Shown here: positions 21,463 through 31,035 of the stretch, in pieces | Numbering within the stretch: position 1 is the stretch's first letter | Layout of the letters: the number at the start of each line of letters is the position of its first letter | Assembly (NCBI RefSeq): GCF_013753875.1 | Contig: NZ_SMDS01000023.1 | Span: 1-64,000 of the forward strand | Source of the DNA: Candidatus Pantoea persica | Lineage (GTDB): Bacteria; Pseudomonadota; Gammaproteobacteria; Enterobacterales; Enterobacteriaceae | Length of the DNA stretch: 64,000 nt | Reading direction: 5' to 3' | Program-made: the position numbers and the translations under genes | Notes under the pieces: model-generated | Databases searched by the model: none | Seen by the model: only the letters and a program-made list of their open reading frames with translations | What the model was told of the DNA's origin: nothing

Positions 21463-22488
21463 TTACACTCTGCCGCTGCTGGCGCGCGGTTTAAGGATCG
21501 CCGGTAGCTCATTGAAAATCGTCGGCTCATCGCCATCGAGCGCCGCCAGCAGCCGCTTGCCCGCCAGCGCGCCCATCTCTTCATAGGGCAGCGCTACCGT
21601 GGTCAGCGGCGGCGAGCAGACGGCAGAAAGCGGCCCGCCGCCAATGCTGGCGACGGCGAGCTGGCTGGGCACGGCGATGCCCGCCGCATGGCACGCCATC
21701 ATGGTGCCGCAGGCGACCTCGTCGCTGGTGCAGATCAACACGTCCAGCTCCGGCCAAGTCATACGGATTTTAGGCAGCAGGCTGTGGCCGACGGCGAAAG
21801 AGGCCGACAGCGGCGAACTGACGACGCGGTGCGGCGACTGATTCAGCGCCAGCATGCCGCTGTGCCAGCCGTTCAGCAGCTGCCGGAAAATCGTGCTGTT
21901 GGTTTGAGTGCAGAGTAGGCCGGGATGGCGATAGCCGCTCTCTACCAGATGCTGCACCAGCAGGCGGATCGCCTTGGCATAGTCCACGCCGATGCTGATG
22001 CCGGCCGACTCGCGATGCACCCCGCCGATATCCATCACCGGCAGGCCGGAATGGCTCAGCAGACGATGCACGTCGGCGGTGTTGTCGAAGCTGAAGTGCA
22101 CGATCGCCGCGGGATTGTAAGAGAGCAGCATCTCAATCAGCTCTCTCTCTTTGGCCGTCGAGTAGTCCGCTTCGGCCAGCATGACGTGATAGCCGCGGGG
22201 ATTCAGCACCTGCTGCAGAGCTTCTGACACCGCCGCACAGCCAGGCGTCGCAAAGGACGGCACCACCATGGTAATCAGGCGCGACGAAGCGGACGCCAGG
22301 TTACGCGCCTGCACGTTGGGCACATAGGCCAGCTCCGCCACGGCCGCTTCGATTTTTTCACGGATGTCCAGCGAGACTTTCTCGGGCATACGCAGCGCGC
22401 GCGATGCGGTCATGGTGCTCACCCCTACCAAACGGGCAACATCGGCCAGCGTGCTTTTGCCGGTACTGCGTCGCCGTTTCTCTGCCAT
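21463..22488 (-). CDS. LacI-family transcriptional regulator
   Basis: A 341-residue repressor with an N-terminal helix-turn-helix at residues 13-32 (TLADVARLVGVSTMTASRAL) and a hinge followed by a periplasmic-binding-like sugar domain. The start is set by AGGAGAAGG just before the ATG. It is divergent from the PTS remnants at 22.8-24.2 kb and the epimerase, so it probably controlled them; its inducer is unknown. It resembles GntR-type LacI members. It is intact although its likely target operon is dead. Confidence 0.85.
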   Translation of the reverse strand: MAEKRRRSTGKSTLADVARLVGVSTMTASRALRMPEKVSLDIREKIEAAVAELAYVPNVQARNLASASSRLITMVVPSFATPGCAAVSEALQQVLNPRGYHVMLAEADYSTAKERELIEMLLSYNPAAIVHFSFDNTADVHRLLSHSGLPVMDIGGVHRESAGISIGVDYAKAIRLLVQHLVESGYRHPGLLCTQTNSTIFRQLLNGWHSGMLALNQSPHRVVSSPLSASFAVGHSLLPKIRMTWPELDVLICTSDEVACGTMMACHAAGIAVPSQLAVASIGGGPLSAVCSPPLTTVALPYEEMGALAGKRLLAALDGDEPTIFNELPAILKPRASSGRV

Positions 22489-22510
22489 GCCTTCTCCTGT
22501 CTGCTCTCCT

Positions 22511-22540
22511 GTTGCGTGTGCGTGTGTTGCGTGTGCGTGC
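22511..22540. repeat. Two-copy 15-base tandem repeat
   Basis: GTTGCGTGTGCGTGT is followed directly by GTTGCGTGTGCGTGC, just upstream of the LacI-type regulator start. It may be a slippage product in the promoter or leader of that gene. Confidence 0.85.
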
Positions 22541-22726
22541 GTTGGACGCAGCTTAAAACCAAATGCGGCGGCATGCAACGCTCGAACCGCTTTTCCGTGA
22601 TGTCTAATGCCTGAGGTTATCGCGTAAACAGTCAGTCTCCTGGCTTGCCGGCCGCTGTGCAAAGAGCATAGCCAGAAATGTTAGCAATAACACAGAAAAT
22701 AACATCTTTGTGTTAGAGCTAACTCC

Positions 22727-22737
22727 GGGGGGGGGGG
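22727..22737 (+). repeat. Homopolymer of 11 G upstream of the PTS genes
   Basis: Eleven consecutive G lie about 70 bases before the EIIA start. Such a tract is slippage-prone. An imperfect inverted repeat (AACACA, then TGTGTT) lies just upstream (22689-22714) and could be an operator for the divergent regulator. Confidence 0.8.
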
Positions 22738-22808
22738 ACAACTTCACAGTAAAACGCCTCAGAGATCGCCCATTATTCAGCCTATTCAGCAACCAACAAG
22801 AGCTTGCG

Positions 22809-23099
22809 ATGATCAACCAGTGGCTAAAACCGGACGCCATCTGCGTGGTGGACAGGATGGAAAACTGGCAGGACGCGCTGCGCATCCAGCAAGGAGTGTG
22901 CTTCGAAGCGGGAGAGAATGACGCGGTACGGGTGATCGTGATGCTCAGCGCCGTGAACGGCGACGAGCATTTGCAGATGATCGCCGCGCTGGCGGAACTC
23001 TTCAGTGATGAATCTCGCCTGCAGCAGCTGCTTTCGGCCACCTCGCCCGCTGCTATTCAGGCAGCTTTAACGCTTAACCAGCAGCGAGTCTCGTCATGA
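22809..23099 (+). pseudogene. PTS EIIA component (fructose/mannitol/ascorbate class), internally deleted
   Basis: Starts MINQWLKPDAICVVD and ends with the helix motif HLQMIAALAELFSDE typical of EIIA of this class. The frame is open, but at 96 residues it is about 50 short. The block that should carry the phosphorylated His (usually LPHA) is missing between DALRI and GVCFEAGEND. It overlaps the EIIB start by four bases (ATGA). It is probably an in-frame deletion with loss of function. Confidence 0.75.
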
Positions 23100-23344
23100 A
23101 AAAAGTTTTAATCGTATGCGGCAATGGTTTGGGCAGCAGCTTTATCGTGGAAATGAACGTCAAGAAGATCGTGGCCGAGGTCAGTTATACCGACCTGACC
23201 TCCGCGATGTTAGAGCCTGCTGATTTAATTATCAGCGCCAAAGATATTGCTGACCGATTAACCGGCCATCGCGCGCAGGTTTTTAGCCTGACCAACCTGC
23301 TGGACGATGCGCAAATCAAAACCATCCTGGCTGAACACCTGTAA
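23096..23344 (+). CDS. PTS EIIB component (UlaB/SgcB-like)
   Basis: An 82-residue cytoplasmic EIIB with the phosphoryl-accepting Cys in VCGNGLGSSF near the N terminus, and the family segments PADLIISAKDIADRL and VFSLTNLLDD. It is about ten residues shorter than usual, apparently missing the loop between KKIV and AEVSYTDL. The frame is open. Its partners EIIA and EIIC are broken, so it has no transport role left unless it works with another system. Confidence 0.75.
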   Translation: MKKVLIVCGNGLGSSFIVEMNVKKIVAEVSYTDLTSAMLEPADLIISAKDIADRLTGHRAQVFSLTNLLDDAQIKTILAEHL

Positions 23345-23377
23345 TTACTCGGGCGAATCCGCCCACAGGGAGTCATT

Positions 23378-24229
23378 ATGATGCAGTTTATTATTAAGGA
23401 TGTTCTGGGAACACCCGCCATTCTTGTCGGCCTTTTCTCGCTAATCGGTTTGCTTGTGCAAAAGAACCTGTGTCAGACGTTATTTCCGGCACGCTGAAAA
23501 CCATCATGGGTTTCGTTATTCTGATTGCCGGCGCCAATATTATCGCCGCTATCCTGACGATATTCAGCCAGCTGTTTGAGCACTCTTTCGCCATTCAGGG
23601 CGTGGTGCCGAATACCGATGCGATGGCGGCGCTGGCGGGCAAAGCGGTGGGCAAAGGCAGTCCCTCTGTCGAAGAGCTCAAGGTGCCGAAGAGCCTCAAC
23701 TTCCTGCGCGACTCGTCGGTGGCCATCTCGCTGACCATGATTATCCTGTTTATCGCGCTGGTGCTGATGGCGGGCAAAACCTTTACCGAAACGCAGATTA
23801 GCGGCGGCCAGAACTTCCTAGTTTTCGCCATCCTTCAGGCGGGCGTCTATATCATTCTGGCCGGCGTGCGCATAGCGATTGCGGAAATCGTGCCGGCCTT
23901 TAAAGGCATTGCCGACAAGCTGGTGCCCAACGCCAGACCAGCGCTGGACTGCCCCACCGTCTTTCCCTTTGCGCCAAACGCGGTGATTATCGGCTTCCTC
24001 TCCAGCTTCGCCGCCGGGCTGCTCAGTATGTTTCTCTGCCCGCTGTTTGGACTGAGCGTGATCGTACCCGGCCTGGTGCCGCACTTCTTTTGCGGCGCGA
24101 CCGCAGGCGTCTACGTCAATATCACCGGCGGACGGCGCGGCGCCGTGCTTCGCCTCCAACACCTTCGGTGACGCGGACTTCGGCATCGTCGGCATCATTC
24201 TCGGCCATCTCATCGCATTTTTCTGTTAA
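23378..24229 (+). pseudogene. PTS EIIC component (UlaA-like), broken
   Basis: Begins MMQFIIKDVLGTPAIL and continues with hydrophobic segments like those of ascorbate-type EIIC (VPKSLNFLRDSSV, PALDCPTVFPFAPNAVIIGF, VPGLVPHFF). A frameshift lies near 23490. About 100 codons of the first half and most of the last 100 are missing. A second frameshift near 24140 leads to the end GIILGHLIAFF. Substrate is unknown; the family carries L-ascorbate or pentitols. Confidence 0.85.
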
Positions 24230-24272
24230 TCGTGCGAGCGGCGCGCGCCGCTTGCTCAATGAGGCAACCTAC

Positions 24273-24888
24273 ATGCGTGCAAAATTTTCACCTTTACTGA
24301 CATGCATGGATTTAACGCGCTTTCGCGAACAGATCGAAGCCATGAATAAAAGCGCTGCCTTTTATCATGTGGATATTATGGATGGCAGCTACGTGAAGAA
24401 TATTACCTTGTCGCCCTTCTTTATCGAAAACCTGCGCAAGATAACTGACGTGCCGATTGACGTGCATTTAATGGTCAATCACCCGGAAGATATTATCCCG
24501 CTCTGTCTCGATGCGGGTGCCGATATCATCAGCTTTCATCCCGAGACGGCCAGCAACAAAATCTTTCGCCTGCTGGACCAGATAAAGGACGCGGGTCGCC
24601 GCTGCGGCGTGGTGTTAAATCCCGCCACGCCCACCGACGCGATTCGCGAATATGCCTATCTGCTCGACAAGGTCACCGTGATGTCGGTGGATCCCGGTTT
24701 CGCCGGGCAGCACTTTATTCCCGAGACGCTGGATAAAATCGGCCGGCTGATTGAGATACGCGAGCAGGGAGGCTATCGCTACCTCACCGAGATCGACGGC
24801 TCCTGCAACGCGCGCACCTTACAGGCAAATCGCCGCCTCCGGCGTGGAGGTCTTTATTGTCGGCACCTCCAGGCTGTTTAGCAGCTAC
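24273..24888 (+). pseudogene. Ribulose/allulose-phosphate 3-epimerase (AlsE-like), fused to fdoG
   Basis: TIM-barrel epimerase: FYHVDIMDG, VHLMVNHPED, FHPETASN, VDPGFAGQ and EIDGSCN are all recognisable and closest to E. coli AlsE. A frameshift near 24825 leads into VEVFIVGTS, after which the last 20 residues are lost. At about 24888 the reading frame runs without a stop into the middle of fdoG, a deletion junction. It was probably the last gene of the PTS operon. Confidence 0.85.
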
Positions 24889-26911
24889 GACGCGCAGACG
24901 CGCCAGTACGATCGCCGCAGCTGGCGCTACGAGCTGGATGAGGCAGGCCACGCGCGCCGCGACGACAGCTTCACCCATCCGCGCTGCGTGCTGAATCTGC
25001 TGAAGGCGCACGCCAGCCGCTATACGCCCGAGATGGTGACGCGCCTGTGCGGCACACCGCAGGAGGATTTCCTCGCCGTCTGCCAGCAGTTTGCCAGCAC
25101 CAGCGTGCGCGACCGCACCGCCACCCTGCTCTATGCGCTGGGCTGGACGCACCACACCAACGGCTTACAGATTATCCGCACTGCCGCCATGATCCAGCTG
25201 CTGCTCGGCAATATCGGCATGCCGGGCGGCGGCATCAACGCGCTGCGCGGCCACTCCAACGTGCAGGGCTATACCGATCTCGGCCTGCTGTGGCAGAGCC
25301 TGACTGGCTATCTGCCGCTGCTGTCGGAAAAGATCGCCGCGCTGCCGAACCAGGTCAACTACTGGCAAAACACCGACAAGTTTTTCATCAGCCTTATGAA
25401 GTGTTTTTATGACGACAATGCCACGCAGGAGAATCAGTGGAGCTACGACTGGCTGCCTAAGTGGGACAAAAGCTACGATTGCATGGCGCAGGCGGAGATG
25501 ATGGAACAGGGCGCCATCAACGGCTGCCTCGTGCAGAGCTTCAACCTGCTGGCCGCCTTCCCGGATAAAAACAAAGCCTGCCGCGCCCTTTCGCGCCTGA
25601 AATATATGGTGGTGATCGATCCGCTCAGCACCGAAACCGCCAGCTTCTGGCAACCGCACGGCGAATTCAACGACGTCGATCCGGCGCAGATCGCCACGGA
25701 AGTCTTTCGCCTGCCCTCCTCCTGCTTCGCCGAAGAGGAGGGCTCGGTGGCCAACTCGTCGCGCTGGCTGCAGTGGCACTGGGCCGCTGGGCGAGGCGCT
25801 GCACGACGGTCATATTCTCGGAACGCTCTTTTTGCGCCTGCGCGAGCTGTACCGCGAGGAAGGCGGCGTGGCGCCGGAGCCGCTGATGGCGATGCGCTGG
25901 GACTACAGCAACCCTGCCGATCCGTCGCCGGAAGAGGTGGCGAAGGAGAGCAACGGCCGGGCGCTGCGCGACGTTTACGACGCCAGCGGCAAGCTACTGC
26001 TGAGAAAGGGCCAGCAGCTGCGCTCCTTCGCCGAGCTGCGCAACGACGGCAGCACCGCCAGCGGCTGCTGGATCTACGCCGGCAGCTGGACGCCCGACAG
26101 CAACCAGATGGCGCGCCGCGACAACGGCGATCCTTCTGGGCTGGGCGCGGTTTCCGGCTGGGCCTGGGCCTGGCCGGCGAACCGCCGCATTCTCTATAAC
26201 CGCGCCTCCGCCGACGAGCAGGGCAAAGCCTGGGACCCGAACCGACGCCTGATCGAGTGGGACGGCGCGCGCTGGCAGGGCATCGACGTGCCGGACTATC
26301 CGCTGGCGCTGGCACCGCAACAGCAGGCGGGGCCGCTTATTATGCAGCCGGACGGTCTCGGCCATCTCTTTGCGCTGGACAAAATGGCGGACGGCCCCTT
26401 TCCTGAGCACTACGAGCCGATGGAAAGCCCGCTCGACGTCAACCCGCTGCATCCGCAGCAGCGCTACAGCCCGGCAGCGCGCCTCTTCGCAGGCGACGCC
26501 GCGCAGCTGGGCGAGGCCGCCGACTATCCCTGCGTCGCCACCACCTACTCCATTACCGAGCTGTTCCGCCACTGGACCAAACATGCCCTGCTAAACGCCA
26601 TCGCGAAGCCCGAGCAGTTTGTCGAGATAGGCATCGAGCTGGCGGCGGAAAAAGGCATCTGGTCGGGCGATAGCGTTCGAGTCACCTTGCGACGCGGCTA
26701 TATCAAAGCGAAGGCGGTGGTGACACGACGTCTGCCGCGGCTGATGGTCGACGGCAAGCCGATCGATACCGTCGGCATTCCCTGTCTCTGGGGCTTTGAG
26801 GTCGCGACGCACAAAGGCTTTCTCACCAATACGCTGACGCCGTCGGTGGGCGACGCCAACTCGCAGACGCCGGAATACAAAGGTTTTTTAGTTAAAGTGA
26901 AAAAGGCGTAA
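24889..26911 (+). pseudogene. fdoG: Formate dehydrogenase-O large subunit FdoG, 3' fragment
   Basis: Molybdenum and selenocysteine enzyme of formate respiration. The fragment starts near E. coli residue 380 (YDRRSWRYELDEAG) and runs to the C terminus (SQTPEYKGFLV). The signal peptide, iron-sulfur domain and the selenocysteine codon lie in the missing half. A frameshift occurs near 25785 (LQWHW). The start is fused to the epimerase remnant. It is certainly inactive. Confidence 0.95.
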
Positions 26912-26923
26912 CGGAGAACGCAC

Positions 26924-27804
26924 ATGGCTTATCTCTCCCTGGACATTATTCGTCGCTCCGCAACCAGTTCACTGACGCCCGCGCTGCAGGCGCGCGACCA
27001 TCAGCGACAGGTCGCCAAGCTGCTCGACGTCACCGCCTGCATCGGCTGCAAGGCGTGCCAGGTCGCCTGCTCGGAGTGGAACGATATCCGCGCCAAGGTC
27101 GGCTATAACCTCGGCGTCTACGATAACACGACCGATCTCGACGCCAAAGCCTGGACGGTAATGCGCTTCTCCGAAGTCGAGGAGAACGGCCGCCTGGCGT
27201 GGTTAATCCACAAGGATGGCTGCATGCACTGCGCCGATCCGGACTGTCTGAAAGCCTGCCCGTCGGCGGGCGCGATCATGCAGTACGCCAACGGCATTGT
27301 CGACTTTCAATCTGAGCACTGCATCGGCTGCGGCTACTGCATCGCCGGCTGTCCCTTCAACGTGCCGCGCATTAACCCGCAGGACAACCGCGCCCACAAG
27401 TGCACGCTCTGCGTCGCGTCAGCGTCGGCCAGGAGCCGGCCTGCGTCAAAACCTGTCCAACCGGCGCCATCCACTTCGTCAGCAAAGAGGCGATGCAGCA
27501 GCGGGCAGCGGAGCGCGTCGCCGAGCTCAAGGCGCGCGGGTTTGACAACGCCGGCCTCTACGATCCTGCCGGCGTCGGCGGCACCCACGTAATGTACGTG
27601 CTGCACCATGCCCACAAGCCGCAGCTCTACCACGGTCTGCCGGAAAATCCCGGTATCAGCCCGGCCGTCACCTTCTGGAAAGGGATCTGGAAACCGCTGG
27701 CGGCGATAGGCTTTGCCGCCACCTTTGCCGCGTCGGTGTTTCACTACGTCGGCGTCGGTCCGAACCACGTAGAAGAGACGCGACACAAGGAGGAGGAAGA
27801 ATGA
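26924..27804 (+). pseudogene. fdoH: Formate dehydrogenase-O iron-sulfur subunit FdoH, frameshifted
   Basis: Carries electrons from FdoG to FdoI through four [4Fe-4S] clusters. Cys motifs [20 protein letters not shown] and [11 protein letters not shown] are present. A small deletion after KCTLCV near 27415 shifts the frame, and the rest ([13 protein letters not shown] to the membrane anchor) continues in another frame. It overlaps fdoI by four bases. Confidence 0.93.
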
Positions 27805-28396
27805 ACAACGGCTGAGCGCATCGTGCGCTATCGCGCGACGGAGCGCATCAACCACTGGATCGTCGCCATCTGCTTTATGCTGGTGGCGCTGAGCGGGCTG
27901 GGTTTTCTCTTTCCCGCCTTCAACTGGCTGATGAACGTCTTCGGCACGCCGCAGATGGCGCGCATCCTGCATCCCTTTATCAGCGTGGCGATGTTTGTCG
28001 CCTTTACGCTGATGTTTTTCCGCCCCTGGCACACAATCTGGTGAACAAAGTGGATCTGCTGTGGGCGCGCAACATCCACAAAATTGCCCTTAATGAAGAG
28101 GTGGGCGATACTGGTCGCTATAATTTTGGCCAGAGGTGTTTATTTTGGGCTGCGGTTATCTGCCTGCTGCTGCTGTTCAGTGGTATCGCGATATGGTGTC
28201 CCTGGTTCGCCGGCACCTTCAGCATACCGCTTATCCGAGCGGCGCTGGTGCTGCACTCTGTTTCCGCCGTAGGTCTAATCCTCGTCATTATGGGATGGTC
28301 GAAGGCTGGTTGAGCGCCGCCTGGGCGGAGAAACATCCCCCTCGCTGGTATCGCGAGCAGCGCAACCGCTCAACACAACAGGAAAAATGCCCCTAA
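27801..28396 (+). pseudogene. fdoI: Formate dehydrogenase-O cytochrome b subunit FdoI, broken
   Basis: Membrane cytochrome b556 of the enzyme. The start is frameshifted within ten codons (ATGAACAACGGCTGA). Segments INHWIV, ARILHPF, NEEVGDTGRYNFGQ and [20 protein letters not shown] are readable in three frames. A short deletion near 28035 and loss of about 15 codons near 28290, including a haem-ligand region, complete the damage. Confidence 0.93.
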
Positions 28397-29322
28397 TGAG
28401 TATTCGCATTATCCCTCAAGACCAGCTGGAGAAGCGCGAAAAGGCAACTGCGGAAACCATTCCGCCGTTGCTCTTTCCACGGCTGAAGAACCTCTATAGC
28501 CGTCGCGCGGCGCGCCTGCGCGATCTGGCCGACAAAAACCCGCTGGGCGACTATCTGCGCTTCGCCGCGAAGATCGCGCAGGCGCAGGAGATCGTGCTGT
28601 ATGACCATCCGCTGCATCGCGATCTGCGCGATCGGCTGGTGCAGAGCGCCGCCGAGGATAAGCCGCCGCTCGATATCCAGACGCTGCCGCGCGAGGCGCA
28701 CTGGCAGCAACTGCTGCACTCGCTGATAGCCGAGCTAAAGCCGGAGATGAGCGGCCAAGCGCTGGCGGTGCTGGAAAACCTAGAGAAAACCTCCGCCGGA
28801 GAGCTGGAGACGCTGGCCGACGCGCTGCTGGCGAGGGAGTTTGCGCTGGCCAGCAGCGATAAGGCGCCCTTTATCTGGGCGGCTCTCTCCGTCTACTGGG
28901 CGCAGATGGCGGCACTGATCCCCGGCAAAGCGCGCGCCGAGTATGGCGAGCATCGCCAGTTCTGCCCGGTCTGCGCCAGCATGCCGGTGGCGAGCGTGGT
29001 GCATCTCGGCATGCAGCAGGGCCTGCGCTATCTGCACTGCAACCTGTGCGAGAGCGAATGGTATGTGGCGCGCAGCAAGTGCACCAACTGCGAGCAGACC
29101 CGCGATCTGCACTACTGGTCGCTGGACAGCGAGCAGGCGTCGGTAAAAGCGGAGAGCTGCGGCGACTGCGGCACCTACCAGAAGATGCTCTATCAGGAGA
29201 GAGATCCGGCGCTAGAGCCGGTCGCGGACGATCTCGCCTCACTGGTGCTGGATGTGCGCATGGAACAGGAAGGCTTTTCGCGCAGCAGCCTGAACCCTTT
29301 TCTGTTTCCCGATGAGAGCTGA
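28396..29322 (+). CDS. fdhE: Formate dehydrogenase maturation protein FdhE
   Basis: FdhE is a rubredoxin-like accessory protein needed for activity of the respiratory formate dehydrogenases. It has 308 residues, similar to E. coli. The start MSIRIIPQD aligns with the family; an ATG nine bases earlier is possible. Four Cys pairs are visible (CPVCAS, CNLCES, CTNCEQ, CGDCGT). It overlaps the end of the fdoI remnant. It is intact although its nearby client subunits are destroyed. Confidence 0.95.
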   Translation: MSIRIIPQDQLEKREKATAETIPPLLFPRLKNLYSRRAARLRDLADKNPLGDYLRFAAKIAQAQEIVLYDHPLHRDLRDRLVQSAAEDKPPLDIQTLPREAHWQQLLHSLIAELKPEMSGQALAVLENLEKTSAGELETLADALLAREFALASSDKAPFIWAALSVYWAQMAALIPGKARAEYGEHRQFCPVCASMPVASVVHLGMQQGLRYLHCNLCESEWYVARSKCTNCEQTRDLHYWSLDSEQASVKAESCGDCGTYQKMLYQERDPALEPVADDLASLVLDVRMEQEGFSRSSLNPFLFPDES

Positions 29323-29349
29323 TTAATCCTTTGATGACGGAGAAGCGCG

Positions 29350-29926
29350 ATGAAACTGATTGGTAGCTATACCAGTCCCTTTGTACGGAAGATTTCTGTC
29401 ATCCTGCTGGAAAAGGGCATTGTGTTTGAGTTTATCAACGATGCGCCTTACAGCCCCGACAGCCACGTCTCGCTCCACAATCCGCTGGGCAAGGTGCCGA
29501 CGCTGGTTGACGACGAGCAGCACGCCTGTTTCGACTCTTCCATCATCGTGCTGCTGCCGCACGACGCCAGACAAGCGCTGCACGTGCGGCAGGTCGAGCG
29601 GGGACGGCATCAGCGACTGAGCCAGCATTATCGTACGCGAGAAGCTGCGCGCCCCCGAGCAGCAGTCCGCAGAGGTGCTGACACACCACCGGGAGAAGAT
29701 TTTGTTTGGGCTGGATAAGCTGGAGGCGCTCACTGCCAAGGGAAAATGGCTGAACAGCGGCACGCTAAATCTGGCCGATATCGCAGCGGGCTGCATGATC
29801 GGCCATATCAACTTTCGCCATGTGGTGCCCAACGGGTGTGTCGACCGCCCGGCCCTGGTGAAGCTGGCGGAGACGCTGTTTCAGCAAGAGAATTTTGCCC
29901 GCACGGCGCCGCCGTTAACGGCCTAG
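29350..29926 (+). pseudogene. yibF: Glutathione S-transferase-like YibF, broken
   Basis: The thioredoxin-like domain is clear ([27 protein letters not shown]). After FDSSII a deletion of about 17 codons and frameshifts follow, and the helical domain resumes in another frame (LTHHREKIL to CVDRPALVKLAE). It matches E. coli YibF throughout. The 190 bases that follow (29927-30119) hold nothing I recognise. Confidence 0.9.
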
Positions 29927-30119
29927 CGGCCAGTGACATGCGTTTACTTGTAATGATGCTCAGCGCTGAAGAGAGTGACTGCTATCCTGGAGCTGCAGCA
30001 TAAAGCTAAACGCGCGGCGCGGAATAACCGTGGCGAATAAGCCGTGAGCCGTGAAAAGAAAAGGCATTTTGCTTTAGCAGTAAGGGAATGATTGATGGTT
30101 TAACGCGGGCAAAGCGGCC

Positions 30120-30440
30120 TCAACGCATAAATATTTCCGGCCCATTGTCAGAAATCATATTAATGATGCGCAGCACCGCTTTATTTGGCTTACTTTCTCC
30201 GCGCTCCCATTTAGATACGCTCTCAACAGACATACCGGTTGTTCGCGCCAGAACGGACTGAGATAACTTCCAGTGCTGACGGACCGCCTTAATCTCTTCG
30301 CCTGTCATCGGACGGACTTCAGGAATATCTGCGGCTTTGATGCGAAACTCAATAGATTGCAGCGTGTCATCTTTTACTACGACGCCATGCTTGTTATAGC
30401 GTTTCACCATAGCGTAAATTTTTTTCAAATCTTCACTCAT
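30120..30440 (-). CDS. Antitoxin with XRE-type helix-turn-helix (HigA-like)
   Basis: A 106-residue protein with a Cro/C1 helix-turn-helix at about residues 50-95 (RQHWKLSQSVLARTTGMSVESVSKWERGE). The start MSEDLKK at 30440 overlaps the stop of the upstream toxin frame (ATGAGTGA), the usual coupling of HigB-HigA type pairs. It would bind and neutralise the toxin and repress the operon. It is intact. Base composition is more A/T-rich than in the neighbours, which suggests acquisition. Confidence 0.8.
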   Translation of the reverse strand: MSEDLKKIYAMVKRYNKHGVVVKDDTLQSIEFRIKAADIPEVRPMTGEEIKAVRQHWKLSQSVLARTTGMSVESVSKWERGESKPNKAVLRIINMISDNGPEIFMR

Positions 30441-30827
30441 CGCACTCAACCTCGGACAATTGTTTCTTTTCAAGAAGATATTTTATGCACGCATCATCCG
30501 TTGCTATAAAATCCGGCGCAATATGACAAAAAACGTCTGTTTCTGCATCTTCAATCTCTTTGCCTTTCTTTTCTTTTTTGCAAGGCTGCTTTTGGCGTAG
30601 AGGTAAAAAAAGTAGAGGTGCTTGCCGTCATTAAAGAAAATGATAGAGCGCGCGCCATCTCTTTCGCTTACCTTCGGCAGGGCAATTCTCCTTTTATAGG
30701 TAAATTTCCCCAGCTGATTTCCTCTGAGTCCGCTAAAAACCTTGCGCGCTGTTTTACAAATAATCTTATCTGTAATCCCCAGCCGCCTGCGCTCCTTATC
30801 GAAATCAGGCGTCAAATAAACGCCCAT
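30433..30827 (-). pseudogene. RelE/HigB-type toxin, frameshifted
   Basis: From MGVYLTPDFDKERRRLGITD to LYFFYLYAKSSLA it resembles HigB/RelE-like mRNA interferases (ARKVFSGLRGNQLG, RIALP, RSIIFFNDGKHLYFFY). In an A-rich run (about 30565-30585) the frame is lost. The original frame continues as KKGKEIEDAETDVFC to a TGA overlapping the antitoxin start. The C-terminal helix is therefore replaced and the toxin is probably dead. Confidence 0.8.
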
Positions 30828-30976
30828 ATCTGCCTCTGCATCCATGCAACTCGTAGCCATTACTATAGTCTTCCTTACTGGTAGGATCAAATCCGCCGCT
30901 CGTCTCCCGGCTGATCAATAATCTGTTTAGCAAGAAGCGGAAGTGCGGGAAAAGAGGCAGGCAAATCTGAACGTAA

Positions 30977-31002
30977 AAAGGCCGACGAGATGTCGGCCTT
31001 TT
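30977..31002. terminator. Terminator downstream of glyS
   Basis: AAGGCCGAC / GTCGGCCTT type stem with T-rich flanks both ways, 34 bases after the glyS stop on the minus strand. Confidence 0.85.
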
Positions 31003-31035
31003 CTTTATGTTACTTGCTGACGGCTGATTGCCCGC

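Noticed and set aside
24889-26911. Selenocysteine TGA in fdoG
   Set aside because: The half of the gene that would carry the selenocysteine codon is missing.
30504-30890. Longer toxin reading frame with the C terminus KRLKMQKQTFFVILRRIL
   Set aside because: That end is out of frame. The other frame after the A-rich run gives a family-like C terminus and stops exactly at the antitoxin start.
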